A stretch of 33,662 nt of DNA, from contig DASXPS010000003.1 in the NCBI GenBank assembly GCA_036493475.1, positions 1 through 33,662 on the forward strand. Reading direction: 5' to 3'. Of this stretch, positions 9,538 through 17,890 are shown in pieces; positions within the stretch are counted from its first letter, which is position 1; each line of letters begins with the position of its first letter. The notes under the pieces are model-generated. The model was not told the DNA's origin, searched no databases, and saw only the letters and a list, made by a program, of their open reading frames with translations. Made by a program: the position numbers and the translations under genes. Source of the DNA: Sporichthyaceae bacterium. Its GTDB lineage: Bacteria > Actinomycetota > Actinomycetes > Sporichthyales > Sporichthyaceae.

Positions 9538-10530
9538 CTACATCGTCCGGTACCCGCCCCGATGCAACACCCCACGCTCGCCGAGCTCCGCGACATCCTC
9601 GTTGTCGACGAGGAGCTCTTGCCAATACCGCAGAACCGTCGCCTCCCGGATCTCGTATTGCGGCGCGGTCCCCTGCGTCAGCCAATCCGCGATCATCAGC
9701 GGCTCGTTGAACCCGCACAACGCCCGCGCAGCCGTCGTCCCCGAACACCGCGCGTTGATCTCGAACACGTACGGCACCCCGTCACGCACCCGCAGCTGCA
9801 CGTTGCACGGGCCGTGTGGCTTGATCAGCTCCATCACATCGCGTACGCAGGCCTCGATGCCCTCGTCGCGGACCGAGAAGCACTTGTGGGTGTCGCCGTG
9901 TCGCAGCGTACGGCGCATCACGATGACGCCCTGGCACTTGTCGTCCAGGGTCACCGAGCCGCAGGTGTAGTCCGCACCGTCGATGTACTCCTGAGCCACG
10001 AAGTCGCAGAGGTTGTCGATCGCGTCCAGTTCGGCGCGGGAGCGGATCGCATAGACATCGGCCGAGCAGCCGCCCTCGCGCCGCTTGAGGATGAAGGGGT
10101 ACGCGGGCAGGATCGCGTCGGCCGGGTAGTCGGCCATGTCGACGGTGTACGGCACCGGGATGCCGCCTGCCCGCAACGCGGTGTAGGTCCGGTACTTGTT
10201 GTCGGCAATGGCGACAACCTCGGGCGAGGAGACCACCGGGTAGACGCCGGCCGCGAGGAACTCATCGACGGCGTCGGACACGACCGCGAGTTCCGGGTCC
10301 AGGCCGGGGAAGAAGATGTCCACGCCCTCGGCAGAGCAGATCTCCAGCACCCGGTTCACGAAGTCGAAGGAACGTGCCATCGGGATTGTGTATGCAGTGC
10401 CGGTCGTGTACATGCCCGCGCCCAGTGGGCTGCTGTCCAGCGCGACCACCCGGTATGAGCCCGGGGCCAGGGCCTTGATGATGCTCTGCCCGACGGCGCC
10501 ACCGGCGCCGGAGACCGCGATTGCTGTCAT
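9538..10530 (-). CDS. ATP-grasp enzyme (carbamoyl-phosphate-synthase-like ligase)
   Basis: This 330 aa protein has the ATP-grasp architecture: a Rossmann-like pre-grasp domain (SGAGGAVGQSIIKAL, residues 7-21), an ATP-binding lysine strand (FILKRREGGCSADVY, about 146-160), an adenine-side segment QEYIDGADY, and the metal-ligand strand YVFEINARCSGTT (about 254-266, Glu257 and Asn259). Family members activate a carboxylate as acyl phosphate and join it to an amine or thiol. The start ATG 10530 has a GGGGGAA Shine-Dalgarno. Upstream in-frame codons would run through the aldo/keto reductase gene and are rejected. It is the last gene of the leftward operon. Joining an amino acid to an amino sugar made by the aminotransferase is plausible but unproven. 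Confidence 0.85.
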   Translation of the reverse strand: MTAIAVSGAGGAVGQSIIKALAPGSYRVVALDSSPLGAGMYTTGTAYTIPMARSFDFVNRVLEICSAEGVDIFFPGLDPELAVVSDAVDEFLAAGVYPVVSSPEVVAIADNKYRTYTALRAGGIPVPYTVDMADYPADAILPAYPFILKRREGGCSADVYAIRSRAELDAIDNLCDFVAQEYIDGADYTCGSVTLDDKCQGVIVMRRTLRHGDTHKCFSVRDEGIEACVRDVMELIKPHGPCNVQLRVRDGVPYVFEINARCSGTTAARALCGFNEPLMIADWLTQGTAPQYEIREATVLRYWQELLVDNEDVAELGERGVLHRGGYRTM

Positions 10531-10550
10531 TACCGTTCCCCCGTGTGTCC

Positions 10551-11438
10551 TCAGGCCGCCGAGGCCGCCGGATAGTCCATTGGCACCGTGTCCGAGGCGG
10601 TGATCTGGTTGGGGAAGTCCCGCCGGATCCACTCCACGTCCTCGACGTCCATTGCCCAGCCCAGCGCACCCAAGTTCTCCGCCAAGTGCTCCGGGGTCGC
10701 GCTCTTGCAGATCACCACGACGTTGCGCTGGGAGATCAGCCAGTTCAACGCGACCTGCGTAGGGGTGCGCCCGTAGCGCTGGGCGATGTCCCGAATCATC
10801 GCGGGCACCGGCAAGTGGCCGGCCTGCAGCGGACGCCACGCGACGAGCATCACGTCGTTGCTCCGGGCGTGCTCGACCACACCGCGTACCTCCGGCTCGC
10901 GGTAGCGCACGTTGTAGTGCACCTGGTTGCAGACCAGCCTGGCGGCAGAGTGTCGCTGCGCCTCGGCAAATCGACGGGGCGTCAGGTTGGCGCCACCGAT
11001 GTGACGCACCATGCCCTGCTCGATAAGCGCGTTGAACCCACGCATTGCCTCGGCGATGTCCATGCCGGGCTTCGGATAGGTGTGCATGAGGTACAGGTCG
11101 ATATGGTCGACGCCCAACTTCTTCAAGCTGTTCTGCGCGGCGCGCATGATGCCGTCGTAGGTCTGGTTGACCGCGGAGACCTTGGTGGCGATGACGAACT
11201 CGGCGCGGTCCCGGCCGGCCAGAGCGGCGCCGAGGAGTTCCTCCGCGTGCCCGGCTCCGTAACCCTGCGCGGTGTCGAAGTGCCGGATGCCCGCGTCCAT
11301 CGCCCGGTTCAGCGCGAAGATGTGCTCGCCGTCCCGGCTGTGATCGGCCTGCCAGCTACCGCCGCCGACCTCGGAGAGCCCGAAGCCGTAGGCAGGCAGG
11401 GAGAACCCGGAATTGAGGGTCTTCCACGGGATCCTCAT
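10551..11438 (-). CDS. Aldo/keto reductase
   Basis: This 295 aa TIM-barrel NAD(P)H-dependent oxidoreductase of the AKR superfamily has the full catalytic tetrad visible: Asp55 and Tyr60 in FDTAQGYGAGHAEELLG, Lys86 in FVIATKV, and His119 in DLYLMHTY. Length is normal for the family. The start ATG 11438 is preceded by an AGAGAGG Shine-Dalgarno. The stop is 20 bases from the ATP-grasp start and the upstream sugar-transferase gene ends 41 bases away, so it is part of the leftward operon. The family acts on many carbonyls. Reduction of a keto-sugar intermediate, or of a small precursor for the ATP-grasp enzyme, is inferred from context only. Confidence 0.88.
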   Translation of the reverse strand: MRIPWKTLNSGFSLPAYGFGLSEVGGGSWQADHSRDGEHIFALNRAMDAGIRHFDTAQGYGAGHAEELLGAALAGRDRAEFVIATKVSAVNQTYDGIMRAAQNSLKKLGVDHIDLYLMHTYPKPGMDIAEAMRGFNALIEQGMVRHIGGANLTPRRFAEAQRHSAARLVCNQVHYNVRYREPEVRGVVEHARSNDVMLVAWRPLQAGHLPVPAMIRDIAQRYGRTPTQVALNWLISQRNVVVICKSATPEHLAENLGALGWAMDVEDVEWIRRDFPNQITASDTVPMDYPAASAA

Positions 11439-11479
11439 GCGCGTGCCTCTCTGTCGTGCCCGATGACGTAGCTCACGGA

Positions 11480-12169
11480 TCACCCGTCCGCCTCCACGGT
11501 CGCGACCGGTAGGACCTCGCCCAGCGCGGCACGCGGACTCGGGAAGCCGGGGTTGATCCCGCCCGTTCCGACGATGCCGCCGCGGCACAGCACCGCGAGC
11601 ACGGTGCGCAGCAGGATTTTCAGGTCCAGGCTCAGCGAGCGGTGCTGGATGTACCACAGGTCGAGTTCGATGCGCTCCGGCCAACTGATTGCGTTGCGGC
11701 CGTTGATCTGCGCCCATCCGGTCAGGCCGGGACGCACCGTGAGGCGGCCGCGTTCCCGGCTGGAGTACATGGCGACCTGCTCGGGCAGGGTGGGTCGCGG
11801 ACCGATCACACTCATCTGGCCGCGCAGGATGTTCCACAACTGGGGCAATTCGTCCAGGCTGGCGGCCCGCAGTAGTCGGCCGGCGGTCGGCGTACGGGCG
11901 GCGTCGCTCTCGCCCGCGAACTTCTCCGCGCGCATGGTGCGGAATTTGGCCACCTGGAACACGCGGCCGTCACGGCCGGAGCGTGGCTGGCGGAACAACA
12001 CCGGGCGTCCCATCGTCAGCATGATGACCGCGGCCACCAGCACCAGCAACGGCGCCAGCAGGGCGGCCGCGAGCAGCGCGGTGATCACGTCGAACACCCG
12101 GCGCGCGATGCATCCGCTGCGCCGTACGTTGATCGTGTCGGTCTCTGGACGTGCTTGGTTGTTCGCCAT
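11480..12169 (-). CDS. PglC-type phosphoglycosyl transferase (initiating sugar transferase)
   Basis: This 229 aa monotopic membrane enzyme would start repeat-unit synthesis by moving a sugar phosphate from a UDP-sugar to undecaprenyl phosphate. It has one N-terminal hydrophobic re-entrant segment (about residues 28-52), the KFRTM motif at 75-79, the catalytic Asp-Glu pair at 106-107 in SLDELPQLWN, then MSVIGPRP and RPGLTGWAQINGR. The absence of a multi-helix N-terminal region makes it the short PglC type rather than the WbaP/WcaJ type. Start ATG 12169 has an unusually G-rich Shine-Dalgarno (GGGGGGGAA). The neighbouring aminotransferase suggests a diamino- or amino-deoxy sugar substrate. Confidence 0.93.
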   Translation of the reverse strand: MANNQARPETDTINVRRSGCIARRVFDVITALLAAALLAPLLVLVAAVIMLTMGRPVLFRQPRSGRDGRVFQVAKFRTMRAEKFAGESDAARTPTAGRLLRAASLDELPQLWNILRGQMSVIGPRPTLPEQVAMYSSRERGRLTVRPGLTGWAQINGRNAISWPERIELDLWYIQHRSLSLDLKILLRTVLAVLCRGGIVGTGGINPGFPSPRAALGEVLPVATVEADG

Positions 12170-12239
12170 GGTTCCCCCCCGAGAACTGCGAAATATCGGT
12201 GCTGAAGCGGTTTGTGTTGTGCTCGGTGCTGACGGTGCC

Positions 12240-13373
12240 TCAGAATCCCAGGGCCGCCCGTACCGCGTCGATGACGGTGCTCACCTCCTCGTCCCGCAGG
12301 GCTGATCCGCTCGGCAGCGTCAATCCGGTGGAGAACAGGTTTTCCGCGGTCCCGTCGACGAAGGCCCGCGCACCGGAGAACACCGGCTGCATGTGCATGG
12401 GCTTCCAGAGGTGACGCGCCTCGATGTCTTCCTCGGCCAGGCCCTTGATCACCGTGTCGGCGGAGATCGGGCACCGGGTGGGGTCCAGGGTGATGCAGGT
12501 CAGCCAGCAGTTGTCCTCGCGGTCACTACCCATCCCGGTACGACCGAGGAAGCGCAGGCCAGGGATGTCGGACAACCCGAGTACGTACTGAGCACGGATC
12601 TCCCGACGGCGGGCGATCATCGAGTCCAGCCGGCTCAGCTGCGCGCGGCCCAGCGCGGCGAGCAGGTTGGACAGCCGGTAGTTGTAGCCGACCTCGGTGT
12701 GCTCGTAGTGCGGCACCGGCTGACGGGCCTGGGTGGACAGGTAGCGTGCCCGGGCCAGCAGCGTCAGGTCGTCGGACAGCAGCATGCCGCCGCCGGAGGT
12801 GGTCATGATTTTGTTGCCGTTGAACGACAGCGCGGCGGCGCGGCCGAAGCTGCCCGCGGGCTTGCCGTGCTTCGACGCGCCGAGGGCCTCGGCGGCGTCC
12901 TCGATGAGCGGGATGCCGTGGTCGGCGAGTACATCGACCAGGGACGGATAGTCCACGCAGCGGCCGAACAGGTCCACCGTCATCACCGCGGCCACCGGGA
13001 TGCCCTCGGCCTGCAGGCTGTTCACCGCGGTCAGCAGTAGTTCGGGGGAGACGTTGCCGTCCTCGGCCAGCGCGTCCACGAAGACCGGGCTGGCCCCGGT
13101 GTAGACCACGGCGTTGGCCGACGCGGCGAAGGTCATCGTGGGCACCACGACCGCGGTGCCGCGTTGGGCCCCGACCTCGAGCAGGGCCAGGTGCAGCGCG
13201 GCGGTCCCGGAGGACAGGGCCAGGGCACCGGCGACGCCGCAGCGCTCGGCGATCTCGTCCTCGAACGACTCCACGTGCGGGCCCAACGGGGCCACCCACC
13301 CAGAGCGCAGCGCATCGAGGACGAATTGTTCCTCGACATCCGAGATGTCGGCTTTCGACAGATGAATCCGCAT
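12240..13373 (-). CDS. DegT/DnrJ/EryC1-family sugar aminotransferase
   Basis: This 377 aa PLP-dependent aminotransferase would convert a 4-keto- or 3-keto-nucleotide sugar to an amino sugar. Visible features are the SGTAALHLAL phosphate-binding segment (55-64), PTMTFAASANAV (78-89), the PLP-contacting Asp159 in LIEDAAEALGA, and the Schiff-base Lys188 in SFNGNKIMTTSGGG. It resembles PglE/LegC-type enzymes, and pairing with a PglC-like transferase and a PglA-like glycosyltransferase fits a bacillosamine-like sugar. No 4,6-dehydratase (PglF type) is present in the window. It is the first gene of the leftward operon, with a 350-base upstream region that must hold its promoter. The Shine-Dalgarno (GGCGGT) is weak. 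Confidence 0.92.
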   Translation of the reverse strand: MRIHLSKADISDVEEQFVLDALRSGWVAPLGPHVESFEDEIAERCGVAGALALSSGTAALHLALLEVGAQRGTAVVVPTMTFAASANAVVYTGASPVFVDALAEDGNVSPELLLTAVNSLQAEGIPVAAVMTVDLFGRCVDYPSLVDVLADHGIPLIEDAAEALGASKHGKPAGSFGRAAALSFNGNKIMTTSGGGMLLSDDLTLLARARYLSTQARQPVPHYEHTEVGYNYRLSNLLAALGRAQLSRLDSMIARRREIRAQYVLGLSDIPGLRFLGRTGMGSDREDNCWLTCITLDPTRCPISADTVIKGLAEEDIEARHLWKPMHMQPVFSGARAFVDGTAENLFSTGLTLPSGSALRDEEVSTVIDAVRAALGF

Positions 13374-13723
13374 CAGCCAATACCGCCGATTTCCATAATT
13401 TCTCCCGAAATGCGACTTTCGGTCTGGGCTGGTCTATCTAATTGCTGATGTGATGGATTCGCCCGTCGGAGCTAATTCAAGTTAGAGGTGATGCTGCGTC
13501 AGAGCTAAGAAGTTGCGCCGTCCGGTGACCGCGGATCCCCTTGCAAATGAAGCAAACCGCGCGATCACGCCTGCAACGCTAGACGAACCGGGCGGAAGTG
13601 AACACGTGCATCACTCACCTCTTGTGTAGGCGCAGTGAATTAATCCGAACGGCGCAACCGTTGAGGGTCGCCGCCGCGAATTGGACAACATGAGGACATA
13701 GCGTTTGTTCTGATCGGGGGGTC
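13374..13723. promoter_or_regulatory. Divergent intergenic region with dyads and direct repeats
   Basis: This 350-base non-coding stretch, less GC-rich than its flanks, lies between the aminotransferase (leftward) and DUF4012 (rightward) genes. It contains a perfect 10-bp inverted repeat (GTTGCGCCGT 13512-13521 and 13649-13658). It also has a second dyad, AGAGGTGATGC at 13484-13494 with an interrupted complement at 13608-13622, and a 7-bp direct repeat GAGCTAA at 13469-13475 and 13502-13508. No convincing -35/-10 pair could be assigned on either strand. Confidence 0.5.
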
Positions 13724-15511
13724 ATGTTTCACGAGTTTTCCCGGCGGGGGGGTCGGCTGGCCCGTCGACCGGCGACGTTGGGGCTCCTTTCGGCGGTCGG
13801 TTTGGCCGGGGTGTGGCTCGGGCTGACGGCCGTGCTGGCCCGGGCTCATCTGGAGCACGCGGCCGCGGACGCGTCGGCGATGCGGGCGCACCTCAGCGAC
13901 GGCAACCTGCCCGCAGCCCGGGCAGCGGCCGCCGACCTGCGTCTGCAGGTGGCCAGGGCGCATCACTGGACGGGCGGTCCGGTATGGGCGGCCGCGGCCC
14001 GGGTGCCGTCCGCGGGTGACCCGCTGCGCAGCGTGCGGGGCATCGCCGCGGCGCTGGATCAGCTGGGCGCCACTGCGTTGCCCCCGTTGCTGAACGCCGG
14101 CGCCAATCTGGACCCCACCACCGTGCGCACCGCGGACGGTGCGATCGACGTGGACCGGTTGACTTCGGTGGCGTCCCCCCTGCACACCGCTTCGACGGCC
14201 TTCGCCGCGAGCGCGGCCGCGGTTCGCGCCCTGCCGGGCAGCACCTGGTTGCCGCCGGTGAACGCAGCCCGGGCGGACCTGCTCACCGAATTGACGAAGA
14301 CCGCGGCCACTGCGCGCAGCGCCGCGGCCACCGCGGGGATCCTGCCCGAGTTGCTGGGCGTCGACGGCACCCGCACCTATCTACTCACTTTCTGCAACGA
14401 CGCGGAGGCGCGCGGCACCGGCGGCCTGCCCGGTGCGTTCATGGTTGCTTCGGTGCGCGATGGGCACATCGCCTTCCAGCACTTCGGCGGCGACCGCGCG
14501 CTGACCGGGGCATCCGCGAACGTCAACTTCGGGCCGGACTACGACCAGCTCTACGAGGACTCGGGCACCACGACGCTCTACGGCAACGCGAATTTGGGAC
14601 CGCATTTCCCCTACGCCGCACAGATCTGGGCCTCGATGTGGCAGCAGCGCTTCGGTCAGCGGGTGGACGGGGTGATCGCGCTGGACCCGACCGTGCTCAG
14701 CTATCTGCTGGCGGCAACGGGCCCGGCGAAGCTGCCGGACGGCTCGGTGGTCAGCGCGAGCAACGTAGTGCCGCTGACCGAGCGCGACGTCTACGCGCGT
14801 TACCCCGATGCGTACGGCCCGCGTGGCGATGCCGCCCGCCGGGCCTACCTGGGCGCGGTTGAGGAAGCGGTCAGTCAGCGGATCCTGGCACCGGGTGCGG
14901 ATGGCAAGAAGCTGCTGTCCGCGTTCGAGCGGGGGGTGACCGAGCGCCGACTGTTGGTGTGGAACTCGAACCCGGCGGTGCAGCGCGATCTGGAGACCAC
15001 CCCGGTGGCCGGGGTGATCCCCCGGACGAGCGCCCCGTACGCCGGGTTGTCCATCGTCAACGAGGGTGGCAACAAGCTCGACTACTACCTGGACCGGTCA
15101 TTGACCTGGCAGCGCACCGGCTGTGGTGCACAACGGGCGGTCACCGTCACCATCCGACTGACCAACAACGCACCGCCCACCGGGCTGTCCGACGTGGTCA
15201 CTTACCGGCACGACCGACACGGTTACCCGGTCAAGCGGGGGGACAACCGATTGACCGTCAGTTACTTCGCCACCAACGGTGCGCTGATGAAATCGGTGAC
15301 ACTGGACGGCAAACCGTGGTTCGCCCGGTCCGGTGCCCAGTTGGGGCACCCGGTGCTCACCGTGGACGTGGAAATGCCGCGGGGCACCACGCGCACGGTG
15401 GTGCTGCACCTGCTGGAACCCGCCGGCGGTGACGCCGCACCGATCGTGTTGCACCAACCGTTGGTACGGCCGTTGGCTGTACACCTCGACGACCAGCAGT
15501 GCGGACGGTGA
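13724..15511 (+). CDS. DUF4012 membrane protein of polysaccharide loci
   Basis: This 595 aa protein has an Arg-rich N-terminus, one membrane helix (about residues 19-40) and a large extracytoplasmic region. The region contains the DUF4012 signature: LLGVDGTRTYLLTFCNDAEARGTGGLPGAF, split around residues 208-238. The family occurs next to exopolysaccharide genes in actinobacteria and has no established biochemical role. By position it may assist export, anchoring or assembly of the polymer outside the membrane. ATG 13724 has a G-run just upstream. The 3' end overlaps the phosphatase gene, so the two are probably co-transcribed. Confidence 0.85.
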   Translation: MFHEFSRRGGRLARRPATLGLLSAVGLAGVWLGLTAVLARAHLEHAAADASAMRAHLSDGNLPAARAAAADLRLQVARAHHWTGGPVWAAAARVPSAGDPLRSVRGIAAALDQLGATALPPLLNAGANLDPTTVRTADGAIDVDRLTSVASPLHTASTAFAASAAAVRALPGSTWLPPVNAARADLLTELTKTAATARSAAATAGILPELLGVDGTRTYLLTFCNDAEARGTGGLPGAFMVASVRDGHIAFQHFGGDRALTGASANVNFGPDYDQLYEDSGTTTLYGNANLGPHFPYAAQIWASMWQQRFGQRVDGVIALDPTVLSYLLAATGPAKLPDGSVVSASNVVPLTERDVYARYPDAYGPRGDAARRAYLGAVEEAVSQRILAPGADGKKLLSAFERGVTERRLLVWNSNPAVQRDLETTPVAGVIPRTSAPYAGLSIVNEGGNKLDYYLDRSLTWQRTGCGAQRAVTVTIRLTNNAPPTGLSDVVTYRHDRHGYPVKRGDNRLTVSYFATNGALMKSVTLDGKPWFARSGAQLGHPVLTVDVEMPRGTTRTVVLHLLEPAGGDAAPIVLHQPLVRPLAVHLDDQQCGR

Positions 15512-16143
15512 TCGTGGAACAGGACAGTCGCGGTGAGTTCCGTGTGCTTTACGTCTGCACCGGCAATATCTGCCGGTCCCCATTCGCCGAGGTGCTCACC
15601 GCACACCTGCTCGCCCAGCACGGCCTGGCCGCGGTGGTCACTGTGAGCAGCGCGGGTACCGGGGCCCTGGTCGGGCATCCGATGCATCCGGCGAGCCAAC
15701 TCGAAGCGGTGCGTCGGGGCGTGCCCGAACCGTGGGTGGACGTTTTCGCAGCCCGGCAGTTGGGCCGGCGCATCGTCGGTGCCGCTGACCTGATCCTGGG
15801 CGCCACGCCGGCCCATCGTGCCGAGGCGGTGCGCATCTGGCCGCGCGCGCTGCCGGTGGCCTTCACCCTGCTGGAGTTCGCCCGGCTGGCCGCGCTGGTG
15901 AAGCTGTCCGGGCTGCCTGTCGACCCGGTGGACCGGGCCGGGGCGTTGGTGGCCGCCGCCCGCGCGCAGCGGGGGATGGCGCCCGGCGGTGGCCCGGACG
16001 CGGACACGATTCCGGACCCCTACGGCGGGCCTGCCGAGGCGCACGGCACCGCCGCGGCCATGGTGGCCGCGGCGGTGGACGCGATCGTGCGCGTGCTGGC
16101 CCCGGCTACGGATGGGGCGGGGCGGTCGGCCCGAACCCGGTGA
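15508..16143 (+). CDS. Low-molecular-weight protein-tyrosine phosphatase
   Basis: This cytoplasmic phosphatase of the Wzb/LMW-PTP family has 211 aa. The catalytic P-loop CTGNICRS begins at Cys17 (C-x5-R-S). The C-terminal general-acid region is TIPDPYGGP with the Asp-Pro pair. In Wzy-type loci such enzymes dephosphorylate the tyrosine kinase that controls chain length. No such kinase is in the window. It is longer than the usual 140-160 aa because of an insertion in the middle (about residues 110-160). The start is placed at GTG 15508, which overlaps the DUF4012 stop (GTGA). GTG 15499 and 15514 are possible. Its 3' end overlaps the convergent Hsp70-like gene by 38 bases. Confidence 0.88.
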   Translation: MIVEQDSRGEFRVLYVCTGNICRSPFAEVLTAHLLAQHGLAAVVTVSSAGTGALVGHPMHPASQLEAVRRGVPEPWVDVFAARQLGRRIVGAADLILGATPAHRAEAVRIWPRALPVAFTLLEFARLAALVKLSGLPVDPVDRAGALVAAARAQRGMAPGGGPDADTIPDPYGGPAEAHGTAAAMVAAAVDAIVRVLAPATDGAGRSARTR

Positions 16144-17890
16144 ACCGGGGCGCCTTCGGCTTGGCCGGAACCGCCGGGGCGTCATGGAACTCGGTGGACC
16201 CCGACGATGTGTTGTTCGCCGGTGCCGCCGCAGGCGCGGCCGGTGCCGGCGCGACCGGTGCGGCCGGCGCTCGCTGCGGCTGTTGTGCCGGACGCAGGGC
16301 GGTCCTGGTTTCCGGGGCCCGCCGCGGGGCCGCCTCGTCGGTAAGGGTCCGGGTTGCCCGGGTGGCCGCGGAGCTTCCCAGCGCCGGCCGGCTGTACGCA
16401 GCGCGCGGTGCGGGCCGGGTCAGCGCGGCCGGGGCGGAACCCTGAGCGGCCGCGCTCGGCGTCGGTGCGATCGCCGCGGCGGCATTGGGTCCGCCCACGA
16501 TCGGTGCGGCCTGCGGCCGGTCCTCCTGCAACTGCACTGTCTGCGCCGCCGGGGGGGCGTGCCGACCGTGCATCGGATTCAGCCCGTACAGCCAACCGCC
16601 GACCGCGGTGGCGGCCGTGAGCCCGACGACCAGTGCACTGCGGACCAGACGGGCGCGGCCACCGGAGCGGGCGGCCGGCACCGGCCGCACCAGTTCGAGG
16701 ACCTCGGCCTCGGGTCGGGCCGGCGCGGGGATCACCAGGGGTAGGTCGTCGCGGGTGGGTTCGTCATCTTCCTCGTCCCGGGCCACCGCCGCGACCGGCT
16801 CCGGTCGGGGCCGGGCGGCCACCGCCGCACCGAGCGCCACCGCCAGGGTCGGATCCAGGTCGCGGTCCAACCGCACTCCGGAACCCAGGTGGGCGGACAG
16901 CGCCTGGGTCACCAACGGAATCCGAGAGGAGCCGCCGGTGAGCAGTAGATGGGTGATCTCGTCCTCGGCGCCGAGCGAATCGAGCGCGGCGTCCAAGACC
17001 TCCACAGTGGCGGCAATGGCCGGGGAGATCATCGTTTCGAACTCCGCGCGGGTCACCCGCACGCTGGTGTTCAACGAGCCGAGCAGCACCGGCACGGTGG
17101 TCGCCGTGTCGACGGACAGCGCCTCCTTGGCGTCTACGCACTCCTGGCGCAGCCGGGCCAGAGCGGTGGTGACCATCTCCTCGCTCGGGTCCAGGCTGAC
17201 GTTGTCCGCGCCGAGGCTGTCCAGCACGTGCGCCAGGATCGCGTCGTCGAAGTCGATGCCGCCGAGGTCCGCCAGTCCCACCGGGCGGCCCACCGGGCGG
17301 AATCGCCCGTCGGGTGTCACGCGCAGCAGCGAGGCGTCGAAAGTGCCCCCGCCCAGGTCATAGACCGCCAGCAGCGCGTCCTCGGGTAGCCGGCCGGTAC
17401 TCGCGAAGGCGATTGCCGCGGCTTGCGGCTCACTGAGCAGGTCGACGTTGTCCAGCCCCAGGTCGGCCAACGATCGGGTGAGCAACTGGAGCTTGTGCGG
17501 CCCCCAGCCCACCGGATGGGTGACCACGATCCGCTCCGGGCCGCCGCCCTGACGCAGCGTCACCTGACCTACCACCCAGCTGATCATGCGGGCGGCCAGC
17601 GAGTGGGCGTGGTGGCGGGCGGCCTGTGCGCCGTTGCCGATGAGCAGCGGGGTCTCGTCACCGATGCGTCGTTTGAACCGGCGGACCACCCAATCGGGAT
17701 CGGTCAACGCTCGGCGTTCGGCGGCCTCGCCGACCAAGAACTCCCCGTCCGGGCCCAGATAGGCGACGGTCGGCATGGTGGCCGCCCGCGAGCCCAGTGG
17801 GACCGCGACCGGCGGTTCCTCGCCGACGGCGACGGCCGCCGCGGTGAACGTGGTCCCCAGATCCACGCCCAATACGTACTGTGCGCTCAT
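16106..17890 (-). CDS. Membrane-anchored Hsp70/DnaK-like ATPase without substrate-binding domain
   Basis: This 594 aa protein has an actin-fold ATPase (residues 1 to about 360) with phosphate-1 loop GVDLGTTFT (8-16), phosphate-2 loop VYDLGGGTFDASLL (176-189) and adenosine motif LLLTGGSSRIP (315-325). A linker with DDLPLVIP (381-388) resembles the Hsp70 interdomain linker. It is not followed by a beta-sandwich substrate-binding domain. Instead there is a basic stretch, a single membrane helix (about 417-435) and roughly 155 residues of Ala/Pro/Thr-rich, probably disordered and extracytoplasmic sequence. Start ATG 17890 has an AAGGGG Shine-Dalgarno. It is divergent from iniB. It may couple ATP binding in the cytosol to the envelope. 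A classic chaperone role is unlikely. Confidence 0.88.
   Translation of the reverse strand: MSAQYVLGVDLGTTFTAAAVAVGEEPPVAVPLGSRAATMPTVAYLGPDGEFLVGEAAERRALTDPDWVVRRFKRRIGDETPLLIGNGAQAARHHAHSLAARMISWVVGQVTLRQGGGPERIVVTHPVGWGPHKLQLLTRSLADLGLDNVDLLSEPQAAAIAFASTGRLPEDALLAVYDLGGGTFDASLLRVTPDGRFRPVGRPVGLADLGGIDFDDAILAHVLDSLGADNVSLDPSEEMVTTALARLRQECVDAKEALSVDTATTVPVLLGSLNTSVRVTRAEFETMISPAIAATVEVLDAALDSLGAEDEITHLLLTGGSSRIPLVTQALSAHLGSGVRLDRDLDPTLAVALGAAVAARPRPEPVAAVARDEEDDEPTRDDLPLVIPAPARPEAEVLELVRPVPAARSGGRARLVRSALVVGLTAATAVGGWLYGLNPMHGRHAPPAAQTVQLQEDRPQAAPIVGGPNAAAAIAPTPSAAAQGSAPAALTRPAPRAAYSRPALGSSAATRATRTLTDEAAPRRAPETRTALRPAQQPQRAPAAPVAPAPAAPAAAPANNTSSGSTEFHDAPAVPAKPKAPRFTGFGPTAPPHP

Noticed and set aside
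9532-10458. Plus-strand frame opposite the ATP-grasp gene
   Set aside because: The minus strand encodes a coherent ATP-grasp protein with metal-ligand residues; the plus frame has shadow composition.
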